From positions 1 through 64,000 of the forward strand of contig JBAMJV010003999.1 in assembly GCA_037951105.1 (NCBI GenBank): a DNA stretch of 64,000 bases, written 5' to 3'. The position numbers and the translations under genes were made by a program. This document shows, one piece after another, positions 42,232-52,699 of this stretch (position 1 is its first letter; each line of letters begins with the position of its first letter). Source of the stretch: Echinarachnius parma (taxonomy: Eukaryota > Echinodermata > Echinoidea > Clypeasteroida > Echinarachniidae). The notes beneath the pieces are model-generated. The model was not told the DNA's origin. It searched no databases and saw only the letters and a program-made list of their open reading frames with translations.

Positions 42232-43788
42232 CAGGGGGGTGTCACTGCTGCCAGAGTGCAGCGATTTTTGCTCACCGGAAGAGCCCACAACTGGTTGCAT
42301 TATGGGCTACTTGGGAACTACAGTTAACCAATCACAGAGTAGTTCAAACGCGTCGTCACGGGATCGAGGTCAATAAAACAAGTTCATATGCATACGTCAC
42401 AATGGCTCCCATTGTTCTCATAAGCGTGATGAAATCTAGGACAGTGCGCAGGAAAATAGGCGCGATAGTCTACGCACTGCATAGCATGATGATTGGTCCA
42501 GTATTTCTAGGTCACTACGCGATGACGTAGAGAAGTGGGCTACGGGAGCTTCAAAAATCGGTTCACTCCGCCATGTTGCCCATGTACAAAGTCTATGGGA
42601 CACGTGACTTACGCGCGTTAAGTGAGCCTTCTAGTTATAAACGGGTTGGTTTGTTTATTCATACTTCTATGGACCAATCATCATGCTATGAAGTGCGCGT
42701 AGACTATCGCGCCTATTTTCCTGCGCACTGTCCTAGATTGTATCACGCTTGAGAACAATGGGATCTATGGTGACGTATGCATATGAACTTGTTTTATTGA
42801 CCTCGATCTGGTGACGACGCGTATGAACTGCTCTGTGATTGGTTTATGTAATTCCCAAGTATCCCATAATGCAACCTGCAGTGGTATTCCTTTCGATGAC
42901 CAAAAATCGCGGCACTCTGGCAGCAGTGACACCCCCCTGCTAGAAGGCTCACTTAACGCGCGCAAGTCACGTGTCCCATAGACTTTGTCCATGGGCAATA
43001 TGGCGGAGTGAACCGATTTTTGAAGCTCCCGTAGCCTACTTCTCTACGTCATCGCGTAGTGACCTAGAAATACTTGACCAATCATCATGCTATGCAGTGC
43101 GTAGACTATCGCGCCTATTTTCCTGCGCACTGTCCTAGATTTGTATCACGCTTCTGAACAATGGGATCCATGGTGACGTATGCATATGAACTTGTTTTAT
43201 TGACCTCGATCCGGTGACGACGCGTATGAACTAATCTGTGATTGGTTTACTGTAGTTACCAAGTAACCCATAATGCAACCAGTTGTAGGCTCTTCCGGTG
43301 AGCAAAAATCGCGGCACTCTGGCAGCAGTGACACCCCCCTGGGCTCATACATAGAAGTATGAATAAACAAACCAACCCGTTTATAACTAGAAGGCTCACT
43401 TAACGCGCGCAATTCACGTGTCCCATAGACATTGTACATGGGCAAGATGGCGGAGTGTCACGATTTTTGAAGCTCCCGTAGCCTACTTCTCTACGTCATC
43501 GCGTAGTGACCTAGAAATACTTGACCAATCATCATGCTATGCAGTGCGTAGACTATCGCGCCTATTTTTCTGCGCACTGTCCTAGATTTGTATCACGCTT
43601 ATGAACAATGGGATCCATGGTGACGTATGCATATGAACTTGTTTTATTGACCTCGATCCTGTGACGACGCGTATGAACTGCTCTGTGATTGGTTTACTGT
43701 AGTTTCCAAGTAGCCCATAATGCAACCAGTAGTAGTCCCTTCCGGTGAGCAAAAATCGCGGCACTCTGGCAGCAGTGACACCCCCCTG
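42232..43788. mobile_element. Cluster of CAGGGGGGTGTCACTGCTGC-type MITE copies
   Basis: The end motif CAGGGGGGTGTCACTGCTGC occurs at 42232 on the plus strand and as its complement ending at about 42939, 43339 and 43788, with another fragment at 44096-44176. The bodies (GACGTAGAGAAGTGGGCTAC, GGCGCGATAGTCTACGCACT and neighbouring blocks) recur in both orientations. The cluster is therefore a stack of partial copies of one fold-back family, partly duplicated in tandem. The CAGGG ends are hAT-like, but no clear TSD is read. Confidence 0.72.
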
Positions 43789-43806
43789 GGCTCATACCAA
43801 AGACTA

Positions 43807-44420
43807 TAGCCGTATTCACACGATAAAAGCCAATCTTGTGGTTATCTTGTGGTTATCTCGTGGTTTGCAATTCTTAAGAATATATTGTGGTTAGCGCTCG
43901 TTTGAACACGCAAAACTCGTGGTTATCTTGTGGTTTCCAAACCACAAGATTGCGCGCACTGCAAAATATGCGCAATCTCGTGGTTATCTTGTGGTTTTCA
44001 AACCACAAGATAACCACAAGATACTTGTAATATTTTGCGCAGAATGAGCGCGCGATAAGCGCGCGACTGCGCGCAGTCTATTTTTTTACCGTCTGAACCA
44101 TAGAAGTATGAATAAACAAACCAGCTCTTCCGGTGAGCAAAAATCGCGGCACTCTGGCAGCAGTGACACCCCCCTGGTCTGAACACAATCAGCTTCGAGA
44201 CTCGTAGTTTGGGTTAACCTCATGACCGAGATATGCTTCCGGTGTGAAAACAAGTCAAGTGAGTGCGCGTGACCTCAAATGAGAAAGGCGCGCACACTAC
44301 TTCCGGTTTTAATTCTTAAGAATTGCAACTCTCGAGAATTGGCATCGTTTGAACACACATTTTGCAATTCTTAAGAGTTGCAATTCTTAAGAATTGGCTT
44401 TCATCGTGTGAATACGGCTA
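43807..44420. mobile_element. TAGCCGTATTCACACGAT-ended MITE
   Basis: The ends TAGCCGTATTCACACGAT and ATCGTGTGAATACGGCTA are perfect inverted repeats. Inside are repeated inverted words (CTTGTGGTTATC / AACCACAAGATAACC, AATTCTTAAGAATT). A fragment of the CAGGGGGG family (44096-44176) is inserted. The TA at each end suggests a TA target. Confidence 0.75.
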
Positions 44421-44676
44421 ATGTCGATTGACTTTTATGTCAAAATTTACAAGCGATTTTATGAAATATTGAAGAGATTTTCACTTATTTTGCTATAAGA
44501 TGAACACAATCCGTGATATTGGTGAGTGATATAAAACAACTAACTAATGTGCTTGATTGTGATAGGCAATCTATTACCTCGGTGGGCTCAAAATGACTAT
44601 TACCCTCAGCTACGCTTCGGGTAATAATCAAATAATAGATTTGACTATCACAATAAGCCCATTCGTTAGTTGTATA

Positions 44677-45163
44677 CTAACAAACCCTGTCACGTGATTG
44701 TACGTGTTGTCCAAAACTATCGTTTGTCAAATTCAATGGTAAAACGATCTTACGAGGGATATAATATGTAATACTATGTTATGAGAAATATAGACAATGT
44801 TGTTAATGAAGCAAATATCAACTATGAACATTTATACTAGTATAAAATAGTATTCGTTGGGAAGCTATGTAGCCTGTCAAAAATTGGGAACTGGTTATAA
44901 ACACACTTCTTAGTGATGTAGCTATTAACCTTTCGTTATGCCCGCTTTTGGGGTGTAGTTTATTCCAACACAATATTGAACACGACGTCAATTCCTCTGC
45001 GAACATGTCAGCAATGAAGTGATGGATTCCTCTGATTGTCACGAAAAATTTACATATTAAATGTACCAATGTTATTTAGACGAATTGTTACAAACTTCTT
45101 GGTTAAGAATCTATAATTGTTTACGGGATGATTTATTTTTGTGTTGCATTCATTAAAATACAG
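44677..45163 (+). other. Intron DNA and splice acceptor
   Basis: Nothing assigned up to the acceptor at 45163. TTTTTGTGTTGCATTCATT followed by AAAATACAG gives a good pyrimidine tract and CAG. Confidence 0.55.
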
Positions 45164-45487
45164 AGTGCCTAAGCACTGTGCCCACCTTAGTTTGCCCCGC
45201 ATCAGTCACGGTTGGACGCGCCTACAATGCAACTTGTTACCAAGGTTACCGAGGTTTAGAAGAACCCTTGGGTACGATGCAGTATTCCGTCACGTCCAAA
45301 CAACCTCTTCTCCAGTTGGACCAACGGGTCTTGTTTTCAACCCATGATGTGTTCCTCAACGCATCGCTCATCTCGGTACAAAATGTCTCTCCGGAGCTGA
45401 GGTTGGTGTGCTGTGCAGATACGACGAACAACCGAACCGTCTGTGATACAACACTCTGCTCCGAAACATGTCACGTGCCCGTATTAA
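45164..45487 (+). CDS. Exon: second Ig-like, cysteine-rich domain
   Basis: The frame reads CLSTVPTLVCPASVTVGRAY, NATCYQGYRGLEEPLG, MQYSVTSKQPLLQLDQRVLF, NASLISVQNVSPELRLVCCA and DTTNNRTVCDTTLCSETCHV. The PTLVCPASVTVG...ATC start and the LRLVCCAD end look like a divergent Ig-like sandwich with extra cysteines. NAT, NAS and NRT are possible N-glycosylation sites. The acceptor is CAG at 45161-45163, and the donor is A/GTAAAT at 45487/45488. Both junctions are phase 1, matching the exons at 41427-41783 and 48153-48437. The domain call is weaker than for the first exon because no tryptophan core is seen. Confidence 0.75.
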
Positions 45488-45642
45488 GTAAATTTCTACC
45501 TTTTTCTTATGAGTATTGTTGTGGTCACTTTATGTCTATTTCATACTAAAATAATTATGCTTCGATTACATTTGATCGCGGTAAAAAATGATTGCTATGA
45601 TCGATAGATTGATTACCTGATGATTGGTTGCTTGATATATAA

Positions 45643-46549
45643 AGGCCCAGTCCCATACTGACGATTTTCACGGCGAATCGCAACGATTTGACATTCGGCG
45701 AGAAAATCGCTTAGGTCGTGTTGCATCGTGGTACATCGTATCGGTTCTTCCCCCAAAACCGTCGCGCATCGTGAAGAAAATCGTGAAAATCGCCGTCTTC
45801 AACTGCCACGACGATTTACACCAAAAATCATTGTATTTACCGTTGCATATTCGTGTCAAGTCGTTCCACATCGTTGCAATTCGTTGCGACTCGTATCGCT
45901 TCGTTGTGAAGATCGCCGCTTTCCGTTTTTGAACTGACCATAGGCGTAAAGACTTACGTAATACCTATTCATCACGAGAGGGGGAGGGGGTGAATGCATA
46001 GATCATCCCCCTGTTGAATTGTATTAATGACAGATCTACGCCCATGAAACTGACTCAAACAAGTCCGATTGTTCATATGGTGCACTGCCCTATTGTTCCA
46101 TAAAAATAATGAAAGGAAATCGTCGCGACATGGCGATAGTTTTTTAACAGTCCCAAAACATTCGTTGTGCTAACACGATTCATGGCGTTCTTCGCGATGC
46201 GCAACGGTTCGCAGAACGAGTTACAACGACTCGCAACGAATTACAACGACTCGCGACGACTCAAGCGATTTTCTCCAAGAATGATAATTCGTTGCGAGTC
46301 GCCGCAAAAATCGCCACTATGGGACCACAACTTTTTTTCTGCCACGATTTTTCTACCGCAATGGTTAAAGGCAAAAGAAGGACGAGCTGACTCGTCGAAC
46401 AATGACGAAGAACGAATAATCGTCTTGAGTCGCGTACAATTCTTCCCAATTCGTTGTTAAATCGTGGCTAAACCGAGTTGATTCGTTCTAGTAAATCGTT
46501 GCGAGTCGTTGCGAGTCGCCGTGAAAATCGTCAGTATGGGACTGGGCCT
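45643..46549. mobile_element. TTAA-type fold-back element with repeated CGTTGCGA words
   Basis: The ends AGGCCCAGTCCCATACTGAC and its complement at 46549 are flanked by ATAA (45639-45642) and TTAA (46550-46553), likely one TTAA duplication with a change. The subterminal regions hold many copies of TCGTTGCGA and ACTCGCAACGA in both orientations. A 108-bp hAT-type mini-MITE (45939-46046) is nested inside. No coding content is seen. It lies in an intron of the Ig/FN3 gene. Confidence 0.82.
45939..46046. mobile_element. 108-bp hAT-type mini-MITE with 8-bp TSD
   Basis: The ends CATAGGCGT and ACGCCCATG are flanked by GAACTGAC (45931-45938) and AAACTGAC (46047-46054), an 8-bp duplication with one mismatch. 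It is related to 24983-25082 (shared ACTTACGTAATACC, AATGACAGATC). Confidence 0.85.
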
Positions 46550-46584
46550 TTAACGGTTAGCTGGTTGGTCGGTTGGTTACAGCT

Positions 46585-47540
46585 CGTTATTCCAAAGGTT
46601 CGGTTATTTCGAAGTTCCGTTATTTCGAAGGTTCGTTATTCCGAGGGTTCGCTATTCCGAAGGTTCGCTATTCCTATAATGAAATCGGGTTCGTTATTCC
46701 GAAGGTTCGTTTATCCGAAAATAAAATCGGGTTCGTTATTCCGAAGGTTCGTTAGTCCGAAAATAAAATAGGGTTCGTTAATCCGAAAATTAAATCGGGT
46801 TAGTTATGATACTTACATGAAATCGGGTTTGTTATAATACTATAATTTGTTTTAATTTGATTTAATTTAGAGCCTGCATTAAGCATGCCCCTCCCCCTTT
46901 CCCTCCCTTGGCCAGACCAATCAAACATTTAAGATTATTTAATCTTTTTATTTGATTAAGCAAGCCCTCCCCCCCCCCCCCCCCCCCATCCTCTTTCCCA
47001 CGTGGCTATGCTAATCTGTAATTATAGTTCTATTTTCTCTTAATTTAATACAGAGCCTGTATTAAGCAAACTTCCCCACCCCCAACCCCCCCCCCCCCTC
47101 CCTCCCTTCCTTCCCGTGGCTACGCCAATCTGAAATTATAGTATTATAACAAACCCGATTTCATTTTCGGTTTAACGAACCCGATTTCATTTTAGGAATA
47201 GCGAACCCTCGGAATAACGAACGAGATTTTATTGTCGGACTAACGAACCTTCGGAATAACGAACCTGATTTAATTTTTAATTTAGGATTTCATTTTAGGA
47301 ATAGCGAACCCTCGGAATAACGGACCTTCGGAATAACGAACCTTCGGAATAACGAACGAGATTTTATTGTCGGAATAACGAATCTTCGGAATAACGAACC
47401 TTCGGAATAACGAACCTTCGGAATAATGCAACACATGTCCGGATTAACGAACCCTATTTCATTTTCGGATTAAAGAACCCTCAGGTATATACGAAATTTG
47501 CGTGTTCGGAATAACGAACCTTCGGAATAACGAACCGCAC
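46585..47540. repeat. Fold-back array of TTCGTTATTCCGAAGG words
   Basis: The left part (46585-46830) contains about ten copies of GGTTCGTTATTCCGAAGG or a variant. The right part (47150-47540) contains more than ten copies of the complement (CCTTCGGAATAACGAACC). The two therefore fold on each other, and each word is itself partly self-complementary. The middle (46860-47150) holds two degenerate array-A-type units (GGCTACGCCAATCTG with C runs). Nothing coding is present. Confidence 0.82.
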
Positions 47541-48152
47541 CCGGTCGGTTGATACTGTTCATATATTACATTATTTATTTGCTGATCGAGTACTTATTGC
47601 CGTGGCATTATGTATTATTATTAGATAGTAGACAGATAATTCACTATCGACACTAATATTGCCATAAACTAACGAGTATCTGAACATATTTCATAAAGGC
47701 AAAGTTATATTACAAGAATAATGCAATTTCCCTACCCGCTATAGTTGAAACACAAAGTTGATTAGAGTACATTAAAAGGAAAAATCAACACAACTGGGCT
47801 TATACTGTAGTTAATTGGGCTAAGTTGAGTTAAGATAATATCATATCTCTTGCAGCTCTGCTCAGCATTTTGTATTTGTAGTTTTAATATTGTATCAACC
47901 CTAAACACATTATTTTACTGTCAAATTTACAATATACAGAGTTTACAAGAATACAAGTACAAGACTAAGAATAAAAAGGGGCAAACGACGAATGTAATAT
48001 ATATGGAACACATCTTGCTCGATTAACCACACCGGATGACCGGTTGTTAGACCTTTTCCTTCATAGCTATTTTCACATGCAATGACCACAGCGACTCAGC
48101 ATTACCAATATATGTAAAACGGGTAGGGAATAACTCCATTTAATGTTGACAG
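47541..48152 (+). other. AT-rich intron DNA and splice acceptor
   Basis: No repeat family or open frame is recognised. It ends in TCCATTTAATGTTGACAG, the acceptor for the FN3 exon. Confidence 0.55.
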
Positions 48153-48437
48153 CTCTTCCCAATGCGCCAGCTGAAGTCTGGGTTAACAGTTTCACCCCCA
48201 CGATCCTCGAGGTGGAATGGACACCCAGTCGCGGCAGCGGTCTCCCGGTGAACTACACGGTGTCTTGCTGCACGGTGGGCCTATCCATGTCCGAGTTATG
48301 TCACAAGTGGAGCAACGTCTTGGATTCGCACTTTCTTACACGAGGTCTCGCCAGCTTCACTCGGTATAGAATCGCAGTACAGGCTAGAAACGAGCTAGGA
48401 TCAAGTCTGGAAACCACGTTCTTTACTTCTACAGCGC
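48153..48437 (+). CDS. Exon: fibronectin type III domain
   Basis: The frame reads LPNAPAEVWVNSFTPTILEV, EWTPSRGSGLPVNYTVSCCT, LCHKWSNVLDSHFLTRGL, ASFTRYRIAVQARNELGSSL and ETTFFTST. It is a textbook FN3 layout: P-x-P start, W in the B strand (VEWTPS), Y in the C strand (NYTVSC), L-x-x-F-T-x-Y-x-I-x-V-x-A-x-N and a G-S-S end. The acceptor is ACAG at 48149-48152 and the donor CGC/GTAAGT at 48437/48438, with both phases 1. Together with the two Ig-like exons this fits an extracellular region of an adhesion molecule or receptor. Which one is not decidable without the missing membrane and cytoplasmic exons. Confidence 0.88.
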
Positions 48438-48912
48438 GTAAGTTGGTAAACAATATTTTGTTGAAGGATGATTTGCATTATTTGACATTCATCTTGAGTA
48501 GTTATTGTTCATTTTGACAATTCAAAAACCTATAGTCACGAGGATGGATGGTCATTGTTATCCCTTCAAAGCCTTAGGAGGAGCTCATTGATTTATAGCC
48601 AACTATTGTTTGTAATTTCAAAACGATTACACACACAACTGAACAATGTAAAGGGATCGCCAGAGAAATTTAAGAAAACCTTCTCGCAAATATAAAGTCA
48701 GATTTATTAAGGTTGATTCACGAGCTGGGTATTTTGTTCTCATATTTTAAATTATTGATAGTTATTATTCATTCGATATGAGTTATTTTCCATGCGCACA
48801 TTGTCCACTGTGGAAAAAATTTAACTAGAGTACGTGTATAAAGACCGATTGTTTATATACGATTATCTATTCTGATTTCCCCTCTCTGTGTCACTTATCT
48901 CACACCATTCAG

Positions 48913-48933
48913 CTCTTTCTCCAGAAGCCATCG
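48913..48933 (+). CDS. Putative 21-nt microexon (linker after FN3)
   Basis: Following the tract TCACTTATCTCACACCATTCAG, the 21 bases CTCTTTCTCCAGAAGCCATC plus G are bounded by GTGAGT. Joined to the FN3 exon, the frame reads STAPLSPEAI, then a split codon, again phase 1 at both ends. Strong splice sites on both sides and phase agreement support it. Such short Pro/Ser linkers often follow FN3 domains. It is unproven without transcripts. Confidence 0.6.
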
Positions 48934-48939
48934 GTGAGT

Positions 48940-49060
48940 TGCTTGAAAGCTATTCATGATACTTTTGGGTATCACTAATTACTAATTGATTTCTTGCTGA
49001 GAACAAAGGAATTGTAAGATATACGATAATGCGGATAAATGTAATGTCCATTAATTATTT
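48940..49060 (+). other. Intron DNA after the microexon
   Basis: Nothing seen. No further exon of the Ig/FN3 gene could be recognised from here to 64 kb. Confidence 0.4.
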
Positions 49061-49061
49061 A

Positions 49062-49600
49062 TTTATATTTATTTATTCGGTCTTCTTTAAAACACAGGGT
49101 AGCCCCATTGAGTGCCACAAAAGCCTGCTTTACAAGAGAACCCTGTATCAGGTGAAATTTACAAAGTATGCATTAAAAAGACAGCATTAAAATATACAAA
49201 ACATAAATGCATTTCAATAGTACATTATCAACTTTTCAAATAAAGCAAAGTTTCATCGGGGGTATGACAAATCAAAAATATCAACTTAGAAATATAACAA
49301 AATTATTAAATGGCGTTATGTATTGCGATATCATATAATGGACTGGTGTTGCCGAAACCGTTTTTTGTGTGTGTAATGTGGGAGATATTTGAACGTACAT
49401 GGGTAGTGCGTTATAAAGTTTACTTGCAGTATGAGAAGGAGCGTCTTCTATAAACGGTTCTAGGTTTTGGCAAGTATAATTGGCTAGAAATAGTATTACT
49501 ATAACGAGTACATTGCTTGTAAGTATCGGTTTCCATGGTGGTGTATATAATGCGTGTGGTTTACGGGTACACCATGTGAGATGGGTGGATTGGTAAGCCC
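49062..49600 (-). pseudogene. LINE fragment: C-terminus and 3' UTR
   Basis: On the minus strand a broken reading gives QLYLPKPRTVYRRRSFSY, LYNALPMYVQISPTLHT and a short tail. This is the typical last block of CR1/RTE-like LINE ORF2 (LPxPRTxxxxxSFSYxxxxLYNxLP). A 3' UTR follows, ending in TTAAAGAAGACCGAATAAAT and repeats of AAATA at about 49062. It is bordered upstream by the minisatellite module. Confidence 0.72.
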
Positions 49601-49604
49601 TGAA

Positions 49605-49975
49605 AAGTACTATGGTAGTCCTAGAAAGGACTGTTGGTGTAGTTCTGAAAAGAACTGTTGGTATTCTTTCTAGGAGAGTTCTAAAAAGAACTGTTAGTAG
49701 TCCTAGAAAGGACTGTTGATAGTCCTAGAAAGGACTGTTGGTAGTCCTATAAAGGACTGTTGGGATAGTCCTGAAAAAGACTGTTGGTATTCTTTCTAGG
49801 AGAGTCCTAAAAAGGACAATTGGTAGTCCTAGAAAGGACTGTTGTTAGTCCTAGAAAGGACTGTTGGGATAGTCCTGAAAAGGACTGTTGGTATTCTTTC
49901 TAGGAGAGTCCTAAAAAGGATAGTTGTTAGTCCTAGAAAGGACTGTTGATAGTCCTAGAAAGGACTGTTGGTATT
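49605..49975 (-). repeat. AGTCCTAGAAAGGACT minisatellite (reversed copy)
   Basis: About 14 units of GGTAGTCCTAGAAAGGACTGT or a variant, interrupted by TATTCTTTCTAGGAGAGTCC segments. The array is the reverse complement of that at 30055-30312, with the same higher-order order (simple units, then a CTAGGAGAG variant). Confidence 0.9.
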
Positions 49976-50003
49976 GCGAGGAGAGGGTGGATGGTAGGAG
50001 GGA

Positions 50004-50039
50004 CTCGACGTTTCGAATAGGTTGACTATCCGTCGTCAG
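50004..50039 (-). ncRNA. CTGACGA-stem-GAAAC hairpin, second copy
   Basis: On the minus strand it reads CTGACGACGGATAGTCAACC then TATTCGAAACGTCGAG. It is the same hairpin as at 29989-30025, with one base change in the stem. Immediately upstream on the minus strand (50045-50075) is TAGCCGCGCACGCCAACAG, nearly identical to the outer ends of the Penelope-like element at 17893 and 20838. Confidence 0.4.
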
Positions 50040-50065
50040 GAGTGGGGATCTGTTGGCGTGCGCGG

Positions 50066-51000
50066 CTATAAGGCTACGGGTTCATTCAAACATGTTGCGG
50101 CTGAGTTATTGGGTCTAAAACCCGATTTTTCGATATCTTTAAGGAGTTGTGAATGGACTGCCTTTTCAAATACTTTTGCCACTATTGATAACCATGATAT
50201 AGGACGATACTTACGTATGTCATTAGTAAGCTTATTTTCCGGTATGGGTACGATTTTTGCAAGTTTAAACGATTGGGGAAAATATCCCGTACGTAAAGAT
50301 TCATACAATATATGCGCTAATGGTATACCAATGTGACGAGCACTAGCTTAAACAAAATTCTGGGATGCAAATCATCGAGTCCCATCGACTTTGTGCAATC
50401 TAAATCACATATTTCATTCTGAACAAAATCTGCGCTTATTTATCCAAAACAAAAGATAGATCTTGCCAATTGAATTTGTTTTAAACAATTTTCTTTTGCA
50501 GCGGCACACGAAACGTCATGATCTTTTAGATTCCTAGTTGACCATACATTGCGAGACAAACGAATATCACTAGCGATATTATTTTCGATACTATATCCGC
50601 AATGAGTAATATATTTACTATTAATTTTCTTTTTGTTGAGTTTTGTCTATATTATTTTGATTAGTCGCACTAACATTACAACATCTCATTGAACTCAGTT
50701 GCTATATCATATAGATTATTTACAGGTTCCACATTTCTTAAAATATGTGAATTGTTATTTAATTTCTTACTAGGTAATAGCTCCTTCAACACTTTCCATT
50801 TTGTCCTCATACCAACGCTACTATCCATTAGTTAATTCCGATAAACGCTCGTTTCAACTTTTTATTTCAGTTATTTGTTTTGTTTATATAATATTTATAC
50901 GTTTCATGATACATATTTTCCTTAGTTTTATCAAACTTTTTCTTATTATAATCACGTTTTCTAGCAATCATTATTAATCCATGGGGAACCTATTTGTTTT
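50066..51000 (-). pseudogene. LINE fragment: N-terminal reverse transcriptase, decayed
   Basis: The frame 50308-50066 reads FPQSFKLAKIVPIPENKLTN, YRPISWLSIVAKVFEKAVHS and QLLKDIEKSGFRPNNSAATC, an RT fingers region. Upstream on the minus strand SMGLDDLHPRIL is readable near 50370, and broken endonuclease-linker DNA extends to about 51.0 kb. The RT stops where the Penelope-like end, hairpin and minisatellite begin. Confidence 0.8.
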
Positions 51001-51594
51001 CACCGTACTGTAACATATGGTGCATATTTATTACACAACTTTGAATACACACTAATAAATTTGTCCCACTTTTGATTGATTTTATCTAACTGAGACCACA
51101 TATTAATTATCCCAGTCAATGGCTGCCAAATTACAAAGAAATGCTTCTTCAAAGAATCGAAAAGAACGAATCGTTGAGATTTTAGGTATTAACTTTTGCG
51201 ATTTTAACTTTGTTTTTAACTTTTAAATATGTATGTAAAGTAACTTGTAGACCAACAAGGATCGAGGGAATAACTTTCCCTTGTCGTATAATACATGATT
51301 TGTGTATACAAATACAATATTTCGTTGATTTCTAAGATGAAACATTGTTTACCATTGATGCCTTTGTATTGAGTGTCAAAATTAACTTTTTAAGTAAATT
51401 ATTAATTACATGCTGAAATTCTGTTTTAAAGGGATCTATAATATAGTAACATTGGAAATATCCTCAAAACTTACTACATATACTAGGAACTATCGGTTTT
51501 CACATACGGCATTGTATTCATATTACCTTTATAAAGCATGGAACAGTTTCATGTTTTACATATTAATCTTCTGTAATAAGTAGAGATAAGTATT
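51001..51594. other. Unassigned AT-rich DNA
   Basis: No open frame or repeat recognised. Confidence 0.4.
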
Positions 51595-52180
51595 GAGATT
51601 TATTAATTTATTATGGTATACATTTCAAACTGATCAGCAGCAGTGCTGAAAGGATCAGTGTACATTGAACATCAAAACATACATAGAATAAACATGATAA
51701 ATAATATAATATAGCAATTGCTACATTCGCATTTAAATGAATTGGAACATTAATGTTAAGTACAAAATTTACAAAAGTAAATCACTATAAGACAAACAAA
51801 GCTACACTATATACACAAAGAACAAATATCAAATCATTGAGCATAATTGCTAATCATTCATAAATGGAACTGTTCTAAGTTATTAATCACCAAGCAATTA
51901 ATTCATTATAATATATTTATCATTTATACCTATCAGCTGAATACCTATTGTGAAATCATTATTATATGAGAGCAAGACTATTCTAGTCATATTGATATTT
52001 CAATTAAAATTAATTAAGCATAATTTTAAAATGAATAATTATGTACGTATTACAAGTTTAATATCAATATTTTACCAAAATTCAAGGTAACCAAACTGCA
52101 AGTTTATGAGTATTTGTCATATTACATAAATAAAGAAACAATCTTAGTCTACAATATTATCATCTAAATGCTCGTTTAAC
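51595..52180 (-). other. Probable LINE 3' UTR
   Basis: Read on the minus strand, this AT-rich segment ends in CATAATAAATTAATAAATCT at about 51597, a short-repeat tail like those of the CR1-type elements here. No coding part is attached; it abuts an opposite-strand LINE fragment at 52186. Confidence 0.45.
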
Positions 52181-52185
52181 TATAC

Positions 52186-52690
52186 ATGGGATACATAAGA
52201 CCAGTACTTAATTATTGCGTCCCGGTTTTTAATGGAAATATTACTCAAGAGCAAATATTAAATATAAAACGATATCAAAAAAGATTCCTCAAAATAATAT
52301 TGGGAGGTGACTATATAACATATGCCACTTTTGCTCTTTCATTGTGCAATTTAACTACATTGGAAGCAAGCAAAACACAACTTTGTGAACAGTTTATAAT
52401 ATCTTTAAAAAACACACTGTTTTTAATGATTAATTACCAATTAAAAGAGAAAAAAAGTGCTCTTCCTTACCTTGTTCATATTTTAAACAATATATAAATC
52501 AATTTTTGTATAATCATTTTCTTGTTATGTACAATTGTGTATTTTGCTGTTTGCATATTACTCATTACTTTTTAAACTTTACAACTTTTAACATGTATTA
52601 TGCACTTTACAAATGTAACAAATGTACAATTCAGCCTTTGGCTGGCAACTATTTAATTAATAAACTCTTTTTAAATTCAATTCAATTCAA
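52186..52690 (+). pseudogene. LINE fragment: RT thumb/C-terminus and 3' UTR (plus strand)
   Basis: The frame 52186-52497 reads YIRPVLNYCVPVFNGNITQE, QKRFLKIILGGDYITYATFA, LSLCNLTTLEASKTQLCEQF and SALPYLVHILNN. It is homologous to the C-terminal block of LINE-A and LINE-D (YIRPILEYACPVWH, LRIILGRDYTSY). It is 5' truncated. The 3' UTR ends in TTCAATTCAATTCAA at about 52680-52690. Confidence 0.85.
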
Positions 52691-52699
52691 CACAAATAA

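Larger units (their letters stand above)
41805..44676. mobile_element. Large fold-back element in intron 1, composite
   Basis: Inverted arms of about 280 bp (41805-42085 and 44420-44676) begin TATACAACTAACGAAAGGGC and end with its complement. Each arm contains a second hairpin around GGTAATAGTCATTTTGAGCC. Between the arms lie several partial direct and inverted copies of a CAGGGGGGTGTCACTGCTGC element (42232-43788) and a TAGCCGTATTCACACGAT element (43807-44420). The flanking duplication is at most TA(TA) and cannot be resolved. No transposase frame is seen. Confidence 0.75.

Noticed and set aside
42096-42530. 144-codon plus-strand ORF in intron 1 of the Ig/FN3 gene as an extra exon
   Set aside because: Lies within a MITE copy that recurs inverted nearby. 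No domain features.
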